The notes: generated by a model from the sequence alone, not told the origin. DNA of 64,000 nt from Oreohelix idahoensis (GCA_024509875.1 JAMPIV010015279.1:62001-126000); one strand, 5' to 3'; shown: positions 11,301 to 26,300, counted from the first letter of the stretch. A program made the numbers and translations.

Positions 11301-14300
11301 ATTGGCCTGTTGTGCCTTTGCATGGTGGAGGGGCTGCCTCCTTACGGCCTCCATGCAGGCCGCCCTCCTCCTTTTTCATCCGGGCTTGGGACCGGCATAG
11401 GCGGAGTTAAAAAACAATTTGACACTTTAATTTATTCTACTTACACTAACTGGAAAGGTGAAATGATGCCATACCAGGTACCAGAAAGCAGAATTATTAT
11501 CTTGAATTAGCAACACTATGTATCCTAATTATACCCCATCAGAGGTTGAACAGGATTTTTTTCCCTCGATACATAATAAAAATAGAATTGTTCATCCCCT
11601 TTTTTTTGCTTTCTGCAAATCAGATTAACTTAAAGTTGAAGGAAGTGGGAGACTCACAGCCAGGTACCCGCTCTCATAGAAGCATCCACACTGACGAGGG
11701 CTGATACACTTGTTACCCTCCAAGACTTGGGTATCTGCACAAAAACATCCCTCGCTACACGCACCAGAATCGCTGCTCTCTTTAAGGTCAAGGTTCAGAC
11801 ACGTCCTCTGGGTGGCGCTGCCACACGTCTTATATATCAAGTTATTGGGACAATTTGGTGCTGTAATAATTAGAAGGAAAAAAAACGGTGATTGTGAGTG
11901 GGGATTTAACTGTCCTAATACGTCCAGGACATATAAGAGACTGAAGGAAGATGCAGAGGGAGAATCAGGTGAGAAATACATAAGCATCAATCAAGGGAAT
12001 AAAAAGTCTGAAAGATAAATTAAGAGTTTTAGAACAGGGTAAAATCAAAAAAGGAAAAGGAAAGGATCCCGTTACACGCCCATTGAGGCATATTGGGAAT
12101 ATGGTGTTAGGCCCATATTTTCTTGACCTTCGGCACACTAGGGGTGATGTTGTCAGCATCACGCCGGCTGCCTTAACTCTTAGTATATGAGCTAATTTCA
12201 TGACTACCATTACAGATTTTGCAATAAATAATTTATTTATAAAGATAACATAAAGTGTTATATACCAAAATGTGAAGAAATGAAACCCCTATATCATGCA
12301 CATAACTAAATTGTTCAGTGGTTTTAAACATGCATTCACCTATACATTTTCGCTATTGACGGGGATCGATCATCGGCCTTTCTAAGAGGCCGCTCGTATA
12401 CTAAGAGTTAATCTTCCCAGAGTTGCTCTGGTACCCAATTGGGGCTGGGTCAACCCAGGAGCCGTTTGCGGCCTAAAAAAATCCCACCTCATCTGGGGAT
12501 CGAACCATAGACCACTGAGCTAGGAAGCCAGTGCACTAACCACTATGCTACCGCGGCTCCATAAGGGTAAAATCAAGCCTGAGATAAATTTTCAACAAAT
12601 GTTATGAAGAAGAGAAGAGAAGTGGGTTCAAACTGTGCATATTACATACATATGTGGGGGTATTAGACGGTCAGTGCCTCCACGTAGTTCCCAGGGGTCT
12701 CATATGATATACTGCTCCCTTATGCATGGCGCACAAGGTGACTAAAATGAGGTTGTGCATTGGGCTGGCAACCTCCTCATCTAAAACTAATAGCTGTAGA
12801 AACCACCACTACAAGAACACATGAATGCTTCACTCAGGCTTTATGGAAGGGATCTAGCTGCAGTTGTGGCTAAATGATCAATAGGGAGCAAAAAGGAACA
12901 TGATGATGATTAGAAGGTGAGAGTTTAGGGAAGTCAAAGTATGGGGAAGTAAAGAGATGGGCAAGCTTGGAGTATGGGGCAGTAAGGGTGGGGAAGATGA
13001 TCTGGGTGGGTGAGGCTATGTGGAATGTAATCATCTGGGGAAGTAATGGTACTGGGAATAAAGGTTAAGGGAAGTGTTGTTGTGAGGTTATAGAAATTAC
13101 ATTGTAGGACAGTGAGGGTATGTGTGTGATGGTATGTGTGTGATGGTATGTGTGTGAGGGTATGTGTATGATGGTATGTGTATGATGGTATGTGTATGAG
13201 GGCATTGGGATGTAAAGATGTGTGTAGAAAAGGTTATCATGAAGTGAAAAGATGAGTAGTTTAGGGCATGAGGGAAGTGAGGACATGGGTATAAGAGTAT
13301 GGGAAGTGAGAATATGGAGAAGTTAGGATACAAATAGTGAAAGTGAGGTTGTCTTGAAGTGAAGAGATGGAGAAGTAAGAGCATGCAGAAGTGAAGACAT
13401 GGGGATAATTGTATGGGATGTAAAAATACGGGAAAGCGAGGATAAGAGAGTGGTAGTATGAGAAATATGAGCATACAGGCAAGAGGACTGGAAAAGAGAA
13501 TATGAACAGATAAGCTACAGGCAACAACTAACATAACCGTTTGTGATAAGAGTTGCATCACGATAGGGAAGCTTCTTGTCACCATTTCTCTTCCTATTGG
13601 CTTAAGAAAAGATCGACCTCAACCAATAAAAATGGAATCCAGTGGACTATGACTAAACAACTTGATGATATAGATTTTGCAAGCAACCTGGCACTTCTGT
13701 TCCATGACCATAATCAGATGCTAGATAAAATTATAATACTTGGTGAGAGACCACAGCAAGTGGGTCTGAAAATACACAGGGAAAAAACTAAGATAATGAA
13801 AGTAAATACAGGAAATGATAACAGGTTTGTACTGGAAAAAACACCACAACAAGATGTAGAAACATACATATACCTTTGCAGCAATATAGACACTGTTGGA
13901 GTGACAGACAATGATATCAAAATAAGAATACAAAAGGTTAGAGAAGCTTTCATTGGGAAATATATTGAGATCAAAATAAATCAGGCCCAACACAAAAATC
14001 AGATTGTTCAATTCAAATGTAAAGTAAGTCATATTTTATGGCTCTCATACAGACTTTCATAAATGGATGTTTGCGCAGAATAGAAGGATTAAAGTGGTAT
14101 GACAAGATCACCAATGTGGAACTGATGACAAGGACCAGACAAGCACAAGTGGAACAAGAAATGAGAAGAAGACGATGGAGATGGACAGGACACACACTGA
14201 GAAAACAGTTTTGACAGCATTACCAGACAACCCCTGTTCTGGAATCCCAGGGTAAGACAGGTAGAGGAAGACAAAAGAACACATGGAAAAGAGAACTGGA

Positions 14301-17300
14301 GATAGACGTGAAGTGAATGAAAAAGACATGGAAAGAACTTGCCCTCTCTTCTCCAGCTCTTCCTTCCAGACTTGCAGGTTGGATTGGAGATGTGCCTCTG
14401 ATTTAGCAATCAGGGCAACATCATCAGCAAATGCCAGCTCTGAAATACAGACCTGTCTCATCTTCCAGTACCCCACTGAATACTTTCTTGTTCTCTCCTT
14501 ACATGCCTTGATGACATCGTCCATGAGGAGTATGAAAAGACAAGGTGACAGGATATCACCTTGTCTTACACCAGTGGTGGTCCTGAACTCTTCTGACTTA
14601 TGGTTTGCTGTCCTCACATAATTTCTGCAAGACTTGTAGAAGCTCTGTATAGTATGAATCAGAGGTGCTGGAATGTTCTTCCTTGCCAAACAGTCCCAAA
14701 ATTTGCTCCAGGGGACCCTGTCAAATGCCTTTTTCAGATCTATGAAACAAAGATGGATCTCTCTCTTATACTCAAGGGCCTTTTCACTCAGCTGTCTGAG
14801 TGTGAAGATTAGGTCTTGAGTACTTCAGTTTGCTTGGAATCCGCACTGGACCTCATTCAATTGTGGCTCAGCTAGGCGTCGGAGTCTCTGCTCTAGGATT
14901 CTAGAGTAGATTTTACCAGGGCCACTTTAAATATCTCAGAGCTATTATAGACCGAAAGGGAGGCATCAAAGAAGAGTTGGCCACTCAAAAAGCAGCAGCT
15001 GGGAGACTTTTTCAGGCCATAAATTGAGGATTCCTCAGCAAGAGAGAGGTTGGTAAGAAAACAAAGATGGCTGTATACCGCTCCACCTATGTCCCAGTCT
15101 TGACATATTGATGCGAGTCATGTGCAATGACTACAACCCATAAAAGCCAGATCTAACCCTCAGAAATGAGGTATCTGAGGAAGGTAGTTGAAGTAACAAG
15201 AAGAGACATGGTCCGCAACCAGACGATACGTCAAGCCCTAAAATCCGACCCCCTGCAGACCCAAGTAGAACAGTCCCAACTAAGATGGTTTGGCCATGTC
15301 TGCAGAATGGGAGAAGATAGGCTACCATGACAAGCATGGAAAACAAAGAGCCAGGGATCCAGACCCCAAAGACGACCCAGAGTCCGCTGGGAGGACAACA
15401 TTAGACAATCTTTGAAGGACTGAGGACTAGAATGGAACCAGGCCAGGAGGAAGACAGCCAATAGGATAGCTGGCGCTCTCTCTTCCAAACCTCTACACCT
15501 CACTGTAGAAGGGGAACGACTAAGTAAGTAAGTTTCACAGCTATACAATAGGATTGGTTTGTGATAGTGACCATGTCTAACACTGAAGGAAAAGAGTTGA
15601 TATGATAAATATGCTAATTATGAGCTCTGCATTATTTCTACAGAGCTGTATGGGTAACTGAGCATTGGTATCTGTTTATAAGCAAATGCATCAGGCCTTA
15701 GCAATCTAGATTATATTTCTCTGTCCCTTCTAAAATTTTGTGTGAATATGTTTCCCAGGAACTTTCATTTACTGACGTTTTGATCAAAGTGTTACCCAAA
15801 TGGATATTGGGTGGACTTCTGAGCTTCAGGGCTGTTTAGACTTTCATATACTGTCTCACATGTACATTAGTTTTTTTTTGTCTTTTAGTGGTGCAATGAT
15901 GTTTTAATTTTGTTCATAACTGTGTGTAGAAAGGTTTGATATTTGATAATCTGCAAAAGGGGGTCGGAGTGGCTAAGAGGTATGGCATCCGCCTCATATT
16001 ATAAAAGTACCGGGTTCGATTCTCAGTAGAGGGGAATATAATTTATGGGAATTTTTTTTCAGAACCAGTGGTCCTAATGATGTCATACTCCCTTCCCCCC
16101 TGGTCTCCTGAGTAGTGAGATCAAATGTCTAGCCTTATCAGATAAGGGCAACAAAATAGGAGGTCCCGTGTGCACATTAAAAATCCCTCGGCAGTTGGAA
16201 ATCGTAATGAGTAGGCCAAACAGTCACTGCCCTGGCAAAATTTAAAAATTAGGAAACCTGCCCACCACATAAATATTTATAGAATGTGTGTTTCCTATAT
16301 AAACCCACTGGGATTCTCGCCAGTGCTATGGAGTTTGTGCACTGTGCTGAGATCCTCCTTGTGTGATCTAAGAGAGGAAATTGGAGCACTGATGGAATTC
16401 CATGTACAATGAAGACAGTCTTTCAAATGAAACCAAACCAAACCAATCAGCAAAATGTAATTTGTTTGTGCTCTCTGACCTCTGATGTTATCCCCTACAT
16501 ATAAATCATGATGAGGGGAGGTAAGCAATGATGTCCTTATTTTACAGTCATTTCCCTTGAGCTCCATTAGACGCATAGACCTTCAACAAATACACGCCAA
16601 TCTATCCTGTGCTGTGCCACCTGTTTGAGATCTTTCCATGTTTATCTAAGTCCTTTCATTCCATACACTCTTGGGTCTCCCCCCATCTCTCTTACAGATC
16701 CCAGAAAAAGAGCTGCCCTGCAATGCCATCAACATTCTTCTTCTTCTTTGATCCTTGGCTGATGACTAACGAAGCAGTGACCATCAGGCCTGGTGCCAAC
16801 TTGTAGAGCAGCAACAAGGTGTCTCCATTTTGCTTGGTTGGTGGCCATCCTTTATGAGGTGCAGTGTTTATGTATTATACCTCTGCCTCCACAGTTCTCG
16901 GGTAAGCTGCTTTTGGTTGGCCTCTCTATTGCCTCCCCACTGGAGTCCATAGCACCACAGCTCTGGAGATGATTCTTCTTCTTCTCTGATCCTTAGCCGC
17001 CAACAATTAAAGCAGTCAGTGGCCATCACGCCTGGTGGCGTCATGTAGGGCAACAACAAATTGATTCCACTTTGCTCGGTCGGTGACCATCCTTCGTACA
17101 GTGCCCCAACTCTGGTTCATTCTTTGCATCTCAGCCTCCACAGTCCTCCGCCAAGTTGTTTTTGGTCGGGCTCTCTTTCGTTTTCCTTCAGGGGTCCATA
17201 GCATAGCTGTTCTTGTGATGGCATCGGGGTCTCTTCTGAGGACATGGCCAACCCAGCTCCAGCGTCTGCCAGCTATAGTGGTGTGCATGTCCTATTGCTT

Positions 17301-20300
17301 GCTCCGAGTAAGCAGATCTTGGTTGGTGATGGTGTTCAGCCAAAAGATTCTGTGAATTTTTCTTAGGCATGTTGTGTGAAAAGATGAAAATTTCAACATT
17401 TCCTTCTCTGTAACTCTCCAGCATTCTGCACCATAGAGAAGCACAGAAAGCACACAGCGTGCTGTACTGAGAGGACTTCCAGATGTTGTTTAGACTAAAA
17501 AAGGCTGTTCTTGCTTTGTTCATTCTGTTGTTGATGTCTTTGCTTGCCCAGCCATCTGGTGTTACTTTGCATCCTAGGTATGAGAAGGTGTCCGTCTGTT
17601 CCAGTTGCTGATTCCTTACTGATATGGGCTCAGGGTTGCTCACATTGAGCGTCATGACCTCTGACTTCTTTAGATTGATGTTCAAGCCCACCTGCTGGCT
17701 ATACTTATTAAGTCTATCCGTTTTTTCCTGGATGTGTTGATGTGAATGTGCTAGTAGTGCAATGTCATTTGCATATTACAGATCTTCTAATGTAGAAAAT
17801 GTAGCCCATCTTATTCCTCTTGGACTGCCCTGTTGTCTGGCGCATCAGCCAGTCTATGACTGTTAAAAATAGAATGGTTGATAAGGGACATCCCTGTCGT
17901 ACTCGTTTCTTCACCTCATAGGTTAGGTTGCTCTGCCCAACGCTAAACGTAAAGTTGGCATAGAGGCTTTTTATGATTGACACCATGCAGCTTGTAATTC
18001 CATAAGCCCTCAGTATTTTCCATAAACTTTTCCTATGTATACTGTCAAAAGCCTTTTCAAAATCAACAAAATTAATGTACAGCTGTCTTTGCCATTCTGA
18101 GCACTGCTCTATAATGTTCCTGAGGGTAAATATATGATCTACACATCTTCTGTTCTTTATAAATCCTGCTTATTCTTTCCTCAGTTTGTGGTCTACTGCT
18201 TTTGAAATTCTCTGTATAATTATCCTGCCTAGTATTTTGCTGGGAACTGAGAGAAGAGTGATTCCTCTCCAATTATTGCAGTCGGCAAGATCTCCCTTCT
18301 TAGGCAATTTGACAATTTTTCCTTTGTTCCACTCCGTTGGTGTTGTCCCTGTTTTCCAGACTTGTGCAAATCTTCTTCTTCTTCGATCCTTAACCACCGA
18401 CCGTCAAAGCAGTCAGTGGCCATCACGCCTAGTGGCGTCTTGTAGGGCAACAACAAATTGATTCCACTTTGCACGGTCGGTGGCCATCCTTCGTACAGTG
18501 CCCCAACTCTGGTTCATTCTTTGCATCTCAGCCTCCACAGTCCTCCGCCAAGTTGTTTTTGGTCGGCCTCTCTTTTGCTTTCCTTCAGGGGTCCAAAGCA
18601 TAGCTGTTCTTGTGATGGCATCGGGGTCTCTTCTGAGGACATGACCAACCCAGCTCCAGCGTCTGCCAGCTATGATGGTATGCATGTCCTCTTGCTTGCT
18701 ACGAGTAAGCAGATCTTGGTTGGTGATGGTATTCGGCCAAAAGATTCGGTGAATTTTTCTTAGGCATGTTGTGTGAAAAGAGGACAATTTTGACATTTCC
18801 TTCTCTGTGACTCTCCAGCATTCCGCACCATAGAGAAGCACAGAAAGCACGCAACTCTGGTATAATCTTAATTTTGTGCTTGTGCTGTATTCGGAGGACT
18901 TCCAGTTGTTATTTAGGCTAAAGAAGGCTGTTCTTGCCTTATTCATTCTGATGTTGATGTCTTTGCCTGCCCCACCGTCTGGTGTTACTATGCTTCCTAG
19001 GTATGTGAAGGTATCTGTCTGTACCAGTTGCTGATTCCTTACTGATATGGGCTCAGCGTTGCTCACATTGAGCGTCATGACCTCAGACTTCTTTAAATTG
19101 ATGTTCAAGCCCACCTGCTGGCTAAATTTATTAAGTCTATCCGTTTTTTCCTGGATGTGTTGATGTGAATGTGCCAGCAGTGCAATGTCATCTGCATATT
19201 CCAGATCTTCCAATGTTGAAAATGTAGTCCATCTTATTCCTCTTGGACTGCCCTCTGTTGTCTGGCGCATCACCCAGTCTATGACTGTTAAAAATAGAGT
19301 GGTTGATAAGGGGCATCCCTGTCGTACTCCTGTCTTCACCTCGAAGGTTAGGTTGCTCTGCCCAACACTACACGTAAAGTTGGCATAGAGGCTTTTTATG
19401 ATTGACACTATGCAGCATGGAATTCCATAAGCCCTCAGTATTTTCCATAAACTGTCCCTATGTATGCTGTCAAAAGCCTTTTCAAAATCAACAAAATTTA
19501 TGTAAAGCTGTCTTTGCCATTCTGAGCACTGCTCTATAATGTTCCTGAGAGTGAATATATGGTCTACACATCTTCTGTTCTTTCTAAATCCTGCTTGTTC
19601 TTTCCTCAGTTTGTAGTCTACTGCCTTTGAAATTCTCTGTATAATTATCCTGCCTAGTATTTTGCTGGGAACTGAGAGAAGAGTGATTCCTCTCCAATTA
19701 TTGCAGTCTGAAAGATCTCCCTTCTTGGGCAATTTGACAATTATTCCTTTGTTCCACTCTGATGGTGTTGTCCCCGTTTTCCAGACTTGTGCAAATAGTG
19801 GTTCTAATAGTCCTGCTCTAGCTCAGGGTCTGGAGATGATGTCAGAGTTTATTCTGAGGATGTGGCCAACTAAAATCCAGCTTAAAATTAAGGAAAAAAA
19901 AAAACAGCTTCAGAAAGAACTGACAAAAAATTTTCCGCGACAACCAAATTAAGTAGCGATGATCACCTTCGCAAGCATTGACCTTTGACTTCCAGCCACT
20001 GACATCAACCTTCTCATTGTCAGAGCAGTCCCAAGCCATAATCTCAGCGAATCTGCAGATCTCATCACTCAGAGCATCCTCAACATGACACAGATCATAT
20101 ACACATGAGCCCCGGAACTCCTCCAGGTCATCTGCCTTCTTCAGTTTGAGACATTCCTGCAAAATAAATGGACATTGAACAAGCTGTTAAAAGATAAACT
20201 GATACTAGTCAAATATGGATATATCATCCTTGAACAAGCTGTTAAAAGATAAATTGACACTTGTCAAACATTGATATATCATCCTTGAACAAGCTGTTAA

Positions 20301-23300
20301 AAGATAAATTGACACTAGTCAAACATTGATATATCATCCTTGAACAAGCAGTTAAAAGATAAACTGACACTTGTCAAACATTGATATATCATCCTTGAAC
20401 AAGATGTTAACAGATAAATTGACACTAGTCAAACATTGATATATCATCCTTGAACAAGCGGTTAAAAGATAAATTGACACTAGTCAAACATTGATATATC
20501 ATCCTTGAACAAGCTGTTAAAAGATAAACTGACACTTGTCAAACATGGATATATCATCCTTGAACAAGCAGTTAAAAGATAAACTGACACTTGTCAAACA
20601 TGGATATATCATCCTTGAACAAGCTGTTAAAAAGATAAACTGACACTTGTCAAACATGGATATATCATCCTTGAACAAGCGGTTAAAAGATAAACTGACA
20701 CTTGTCAAACATGGATATATCATCCTTGAACAAGCTGTTAAAAGATAAACTGACACTTGTCAAACATGGATATATCATCCTTTTCCTTTGTGCTCCTTAT
20801 GGAGCATGGAACCACCAGTGCAGCTGCTCCTCTTGCAGGAAGCCTGCACCAAGCAGTCACAAGCTCTTTCTTTTGTGGTTTATGTGGCTGTTTATTTTAT
20901 GTGATGAGGTTGCCAGCCCCAGGCACAACTTTATATTAGTCGTCTTGTACAAACTGTCTGAAGGTGCACTAATCCTGTTTCTTTCTTTGTCTCTTCAGAG
21001 ATCCGGGAAATGCGGATTATGTGACAAGCACTCATAAGAAAGAAAGAAGTAGAATACTAGGCACTAGAAATGTGAATCAAGATTCCCTCTGGCAGCAAAA
21101 GGCTGCGTCATTCGGATATTACCTGGTTCTAGTCCCCAGCAAACCCATCACTTGTGTTACTTTTCTGTTCTTGAGTGTTATCACAAGTACCTGCCAAATG
21201 CCTATTTATGTTTATTATTTTCTTTTCACAGATCTTGTGTTTCCCTCTGTTTATACAGAACACTGGAAGTCGCACTGCTTGGTTGGGAGCAGCTGCCTGG
21301 GATCATGCTATCAAGACTTATCTCTACATGCTTGCCTAGCATATTCCATACTTTCCTCCGTTTATTTTATTCTTAGGAGTTTCTCTTTATATTTCATCTT
21401 CCTTTCATGTCCATATTATTTCAATTCCGTGCCTTCTTGCACATTTTCCTTTTTTCGGCAATCAAATGTATTTTCGTGGATATTCATATCCCTTCATAAC
21501 GGTTATATTAACCTTGACCTATGGTCAAATATCTCCTTTGGCAAATCGAGATTAAATCTTACCCGAATTTAACACATCCTAATAGATGGGTTTGTCCCAT
21601 AATGAATTCACAGCACACTTGATTTCTACATCGAAATCTGAATCATATAGACACCTTTTAAGTAGACTTCGCTACACTTACACAATGGGCTGATCACCCG
21701 TTTGCCAGTCACTTCGATTACAGAAACAACAGCAAATGGGTTGATTTGCCGTTGCCCTAAAGACGCCACTAGGCGTGATGGGAAACAATGGCAAAGAAAA
21801 CCTATCTGCTGTTGCCCTAAGACGCCACTAGGCATAATGGCCACTGACTGCTTTGACAGTCGGTGGCTAAGGACGGAAGAAGAAGATCGCTACACTTAGA
21901 TAAGTGGACTACGCCACATAAGCCAACACTGTCCATTCGGGTTCAAGCCCACAAGTAGAATGCACACTACGTCATGCCTCGTAACCGTGTGTAGTTACAT
22001 TCCAGCATCATAGTTATTCTGTGTTCTGGTGAGGCCCATCTTGGTGCGGAGCGATCTATCCCAAAACACTTTTACAAATTGCTTGGCCCCATGATGCGCC
22101 CTCAACAGTAGCATGTATTTTATATCTCACCTTGTCAATATTTAGTCATGTTTATATCGTTAATAGGATGGCCGCCAACCAAGCAAAGTGGAATCAATTT
22201 GTTGTTGCCCTACAAGACGCCACCAGGCGTAATGGCCACTGACTGCTTTGACGGTTGGCGGCTAAGGATCAAAGAAGAGATATCGTTAATAGAGGGGCAG
22301 AACGTTAGTTGAGGTTTTTCCTTTTATTTGTGACACAACTGGACATGTGGCTCTTTAGCCTTGTACAAGTCTGATGTTCCTGTCCCATTTGTAAGTCCAA
22401 AGTCCAATACATTCAACGTCGTTAAATTGTATGTTTATTTTGAGTGTGTTACTGGGTAATTTTTCACGGAAACACAAGAAAACGCATTTTTTAATGTCGC
22501 AGAAAAACTAGGAATGCAAAGACAGTGCCTGAAAGACACTACAATTAGACAAAGAAAATATTTTGGACAGCTTTAGAAAATGTGTGAAGTGAATTACCTT
22601 GAAGGGAGAGGCCTTGATGTCCATCAGCTTGTTGCACTCTCGCTCAATGATAGCCCTGGGATAGAAGCACTGGTTGTCAGAAGAAGGGGGCTGGTCAGGA
22701 CGACAGTTGGCATTGCATGTGCTGTTTTGTACAATCCAGGACTGGGCAAACAATTCCTCATTGTCTGTCTGAAAGTCAAGTTCCGTAATACAGACATAAA
22801 AAAACTGTGCCATTTATTAGTTAGCAGCTACAAATATTTGAAGTTATGATGTTATAAACTTTAACTTACTTTAGAGATTAGCAGCCACAATTACTTTAAG
22901 TTAAAAAAGATAGCACAGTAGCAGATACTGCCGTAGGGTAGTGAAACGTTCGAGACTTCATGATATTAGGCCCACAATTTTTATGGAGATTGGGGGGGGG
23001 GGGGGGGGGGCCCAGTTCCTTTCCTCATTGCCTTTACCTGCCCTAAACCCAAGAGCAGAGTCAGGTACCTATTTACAGCCTAGTAGACTGGAGTGTGATG
23101 CTACTGGTTTTTGATCCCAGAAACCAGTAACTGTGACTTGAAAAGAAAGCGTTCTAACTCGTTAACCAATCGGATGGTCTACTTCAAGTTACCATGTCAT
23201 AAACATCTAATAATCACCACAAAAATTATTAACTACATTGAGTCAATTATAATGTTCTAAACAATAACATGTATCTTCAACAGTAACAGCTACAGTTACC

Positions 23301-26300
23301 CAAAGTTATCACACTCCACTCATCAATTATGCCCTCAGACAATAGCAGGTACCATTACTAAAAAATGATCTGATATATCTTTCTTGTGTTTTCATCTTCC
23401 TCTCTTATAATGTGGTCTTTTTGTCTTCTGGTTTAATCTTCCTGTCTTATAATGTGGTCTTTTTGTCTTATGGTTTGATTTTCCTGTCTTATAATTTGGT
23501 CTTTTTGTCTTATGGTTTGATCTTCCTGTCTTATAATTTGGTCTTTTTGTCTTATGGTTTGATCTTCCTGTCTTATAATTTGGTCTTTTTTGTCTTATGT
23601 TTTGTTCCTCCTGTCTTATAATTTGGTCTTTTTGTCTTATGGTTTGATCTTCCTGTCTGATAATGTGGTCTTTTTGTCTTATGGTTTGATTTTCCTGTCT
23701 TATAATGTGGTCTTTTTGTCTTATATTTTGTTCTTCCCATCTTATAATTTGGTCTTTTTGTCTTATGGTTTGATCTTCCTGTCTTATAATTTGGTCTTTT
23801 TTGTCTTATGTTTTGTTCCTCCTGTCTTATAATTTGGTCTTTTTGTCTTATGTTTTGATTTTCTACGTTTATGTTTTAATCTTCCTTTTTTTGGGTGGTC
23901 GGAGTGGTTAAAGGGTATGGTGCATACCTCTAATTGTAAAAGGTACCGGGTTCAGTTCCTAGTACAGGGAATATATTTGATGGAATTTTGTTCAGAACCA
24001 GTGGGTCCTAATGTTGTCATACTCTCCCCTGATCTCCTGGGTAGTGAGATCTCCTGGGTAGTGAGATCTCCTGGGTAGTGAGATCTCCTGGGTTGTGAGA
24101 TTGGATGCCTAGCCTTCTCAGATAAGGGCGAAAAAGTAGGAGGTCCCGTGTGCCAGTTGCACATGTTAAACATCCCATGGCAGTTGGACATCATAAAGAG
24201 CAAGCCATACAGCTGCTGCCCTCACAAAATTTAAAAATTAGGAAAACCTACCCACCACAAAAATATTTATAGAATGTGTGATTCCTGCATACACACATTG
24301 GGATCCTTGCCGGTGCTACGGAGTTTTCGCGCTGTGCTGAGAACCTCCTTGTGTGATCTAAGGGAGGAGATTACAGCACTAATGGTGTTGTCCATATTCA
24401 ATGAAGATGGTCCTTAAAATCAAAAACAACCAATCTTCCTTGTTCATGTTTTGATCAATGTCTCTTATAATTTGATTTTTTTATCCCTTGTGTTTTGATT
24501 TTTCCTCTCTTACATTTTAATTAGTGCTAGATGTTTGACACTGGAAGCAATGAGCTGTTAAAAACTAAGCTATTTACCTCTTTAAGTCCCAATCGACTTT
24601 ATAAAGGCTCAGGGGTTAGACGCGCTTGGCCCAATCGACTTTAAAAAGCCTTTAGTATATGTGCCTCTGTTTGAGACTGTTTCTAACACAAACCACCCAA
24701 AATGTCATTTCCGACTGCAAGTACATTCTTTTAAATACCGCACGTGTTTAAGAGTGAACGTGTTTCTGTTTTGAGATATTTATTTTAGATTTTTAAAGCG
24801 ATTTTTTTAAGCGCATATCCTCCATTTTACCTTGAATAACTAATCATTTTTTTTAAGCGCATATCCTCCATTTTACCTTGAATAACTAATCATTTTTCAA
24901 TGAAAGCTTTTATACTTGTAGCACAAGAGTAAAGTACATCCAATTACCTTCAGTTTCATATACAACAACAAAGTTATTTATGCATATGAACATTTAAAAA
25001 AATTATTTCCAAACAACAACAATAAAAACGCACTGGGGTGGCCATTTTTGCTTGGGCCAAACCCACTTTTTTGCTTGGAACTGAAAGAGTTACTAGGATC
25101 AACTTGATTCCCAGGTAAGTAAGAGAACTGTCTATGTCGTATTATGTTAACTGTATATGTTAACTGTATATGTTAACTGTATATGTTAACTAAATAATCA
25201 GTTGATAGCACTACAAGTTAGTTCTTGTTCAGGAAACCCCAGGGCAAGAGAAATAAGAAGGAGACCAAAATAAGCACATGGGGAAAGAAATTAGACATAG
25301 ATGTGGGTGGAGATAAAGATGACATTCAAAGATATTGAACAGATAGTAGACGATAGGAAAGCTTGGCCCACATCTGTTGAATGCATGTGCTCAATAGGGA
25401 GCTGTCAGTCATGCATGCATGAATGAATGAGTATATATGTATGTGTTGACTTTTTCTTTTCTCTCACTTATGCTCTTATGATGTCTCATCCTCAGAACTC
25501 TAATCAATCCTTAAAATGTTCTAAATTTATAGAACAGTTAAGAAAAAACTTGTACAACAGCTAAGAAAAAGTATACAACAGCTAAGAAAAATTATACAAC
25601 AGTTAAGAAAAATTATACAACAGTTAAGAAAAATGTTAAGAAAAAATTATACAACAGTTAAGAAACAATTATTCAACAGTTAAGAAAAAATTATACAACA
25701 GTTAAGAACATATTATACAAGGAGATTGACATAAGTCTTGGGCCTGACCATGAAGGAGTCACAGGAGGAAGATGAAACTTGGCACATTTAAAGTTCATCA
25801 TATTTCCACTGAATGTGTAAAGTATGCGTTTGTTTCTTCAATGGGTTTTCCCGCTACGGTGAACGGCGCAATGTACCCTATTGATGGGATCTGCTGCTCC
25901 AAAGATTTGACAAAACAATGGAAAAGAAGGAGGCCAAAGCTGTGATAAAATTTTTGATGTTTCAGGGAAAAACACCTACAGAAATACACAGGGAGATTGA
26001 ACCAGTGTTTCGTGATTCTTGTCCTTCATATACTTCGGTAAAAAAATGGTGTCAACAGTTTAAGTGCAGCCGCTCAAATGTTGCTGATCTGCCAAGATCT
26101 GGTAGACCAGCCTCAGAGTGCAACGATGAAAATGCAACAAGAGTGAAGAAAATCATTGACCAGGATCGAAAAATGACAATTGTGGAGATAGCTAATAGAG
26201 TAAAACTAACTGAAAGAACAGTTTATAGAATTTTACACAACAGACTGAACATGAGAAAAGTGTGTGCACGCTGGGTTCCGCGACTGTTGACACGTGAACA

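Noticed and set aside
21021..21572. 183-codon hydrophobic plus ORF
   Set aside because: Low-complexity F/Y/S/L-rich translation in A+T-rich intron DNA. No signal, domain or splice support.
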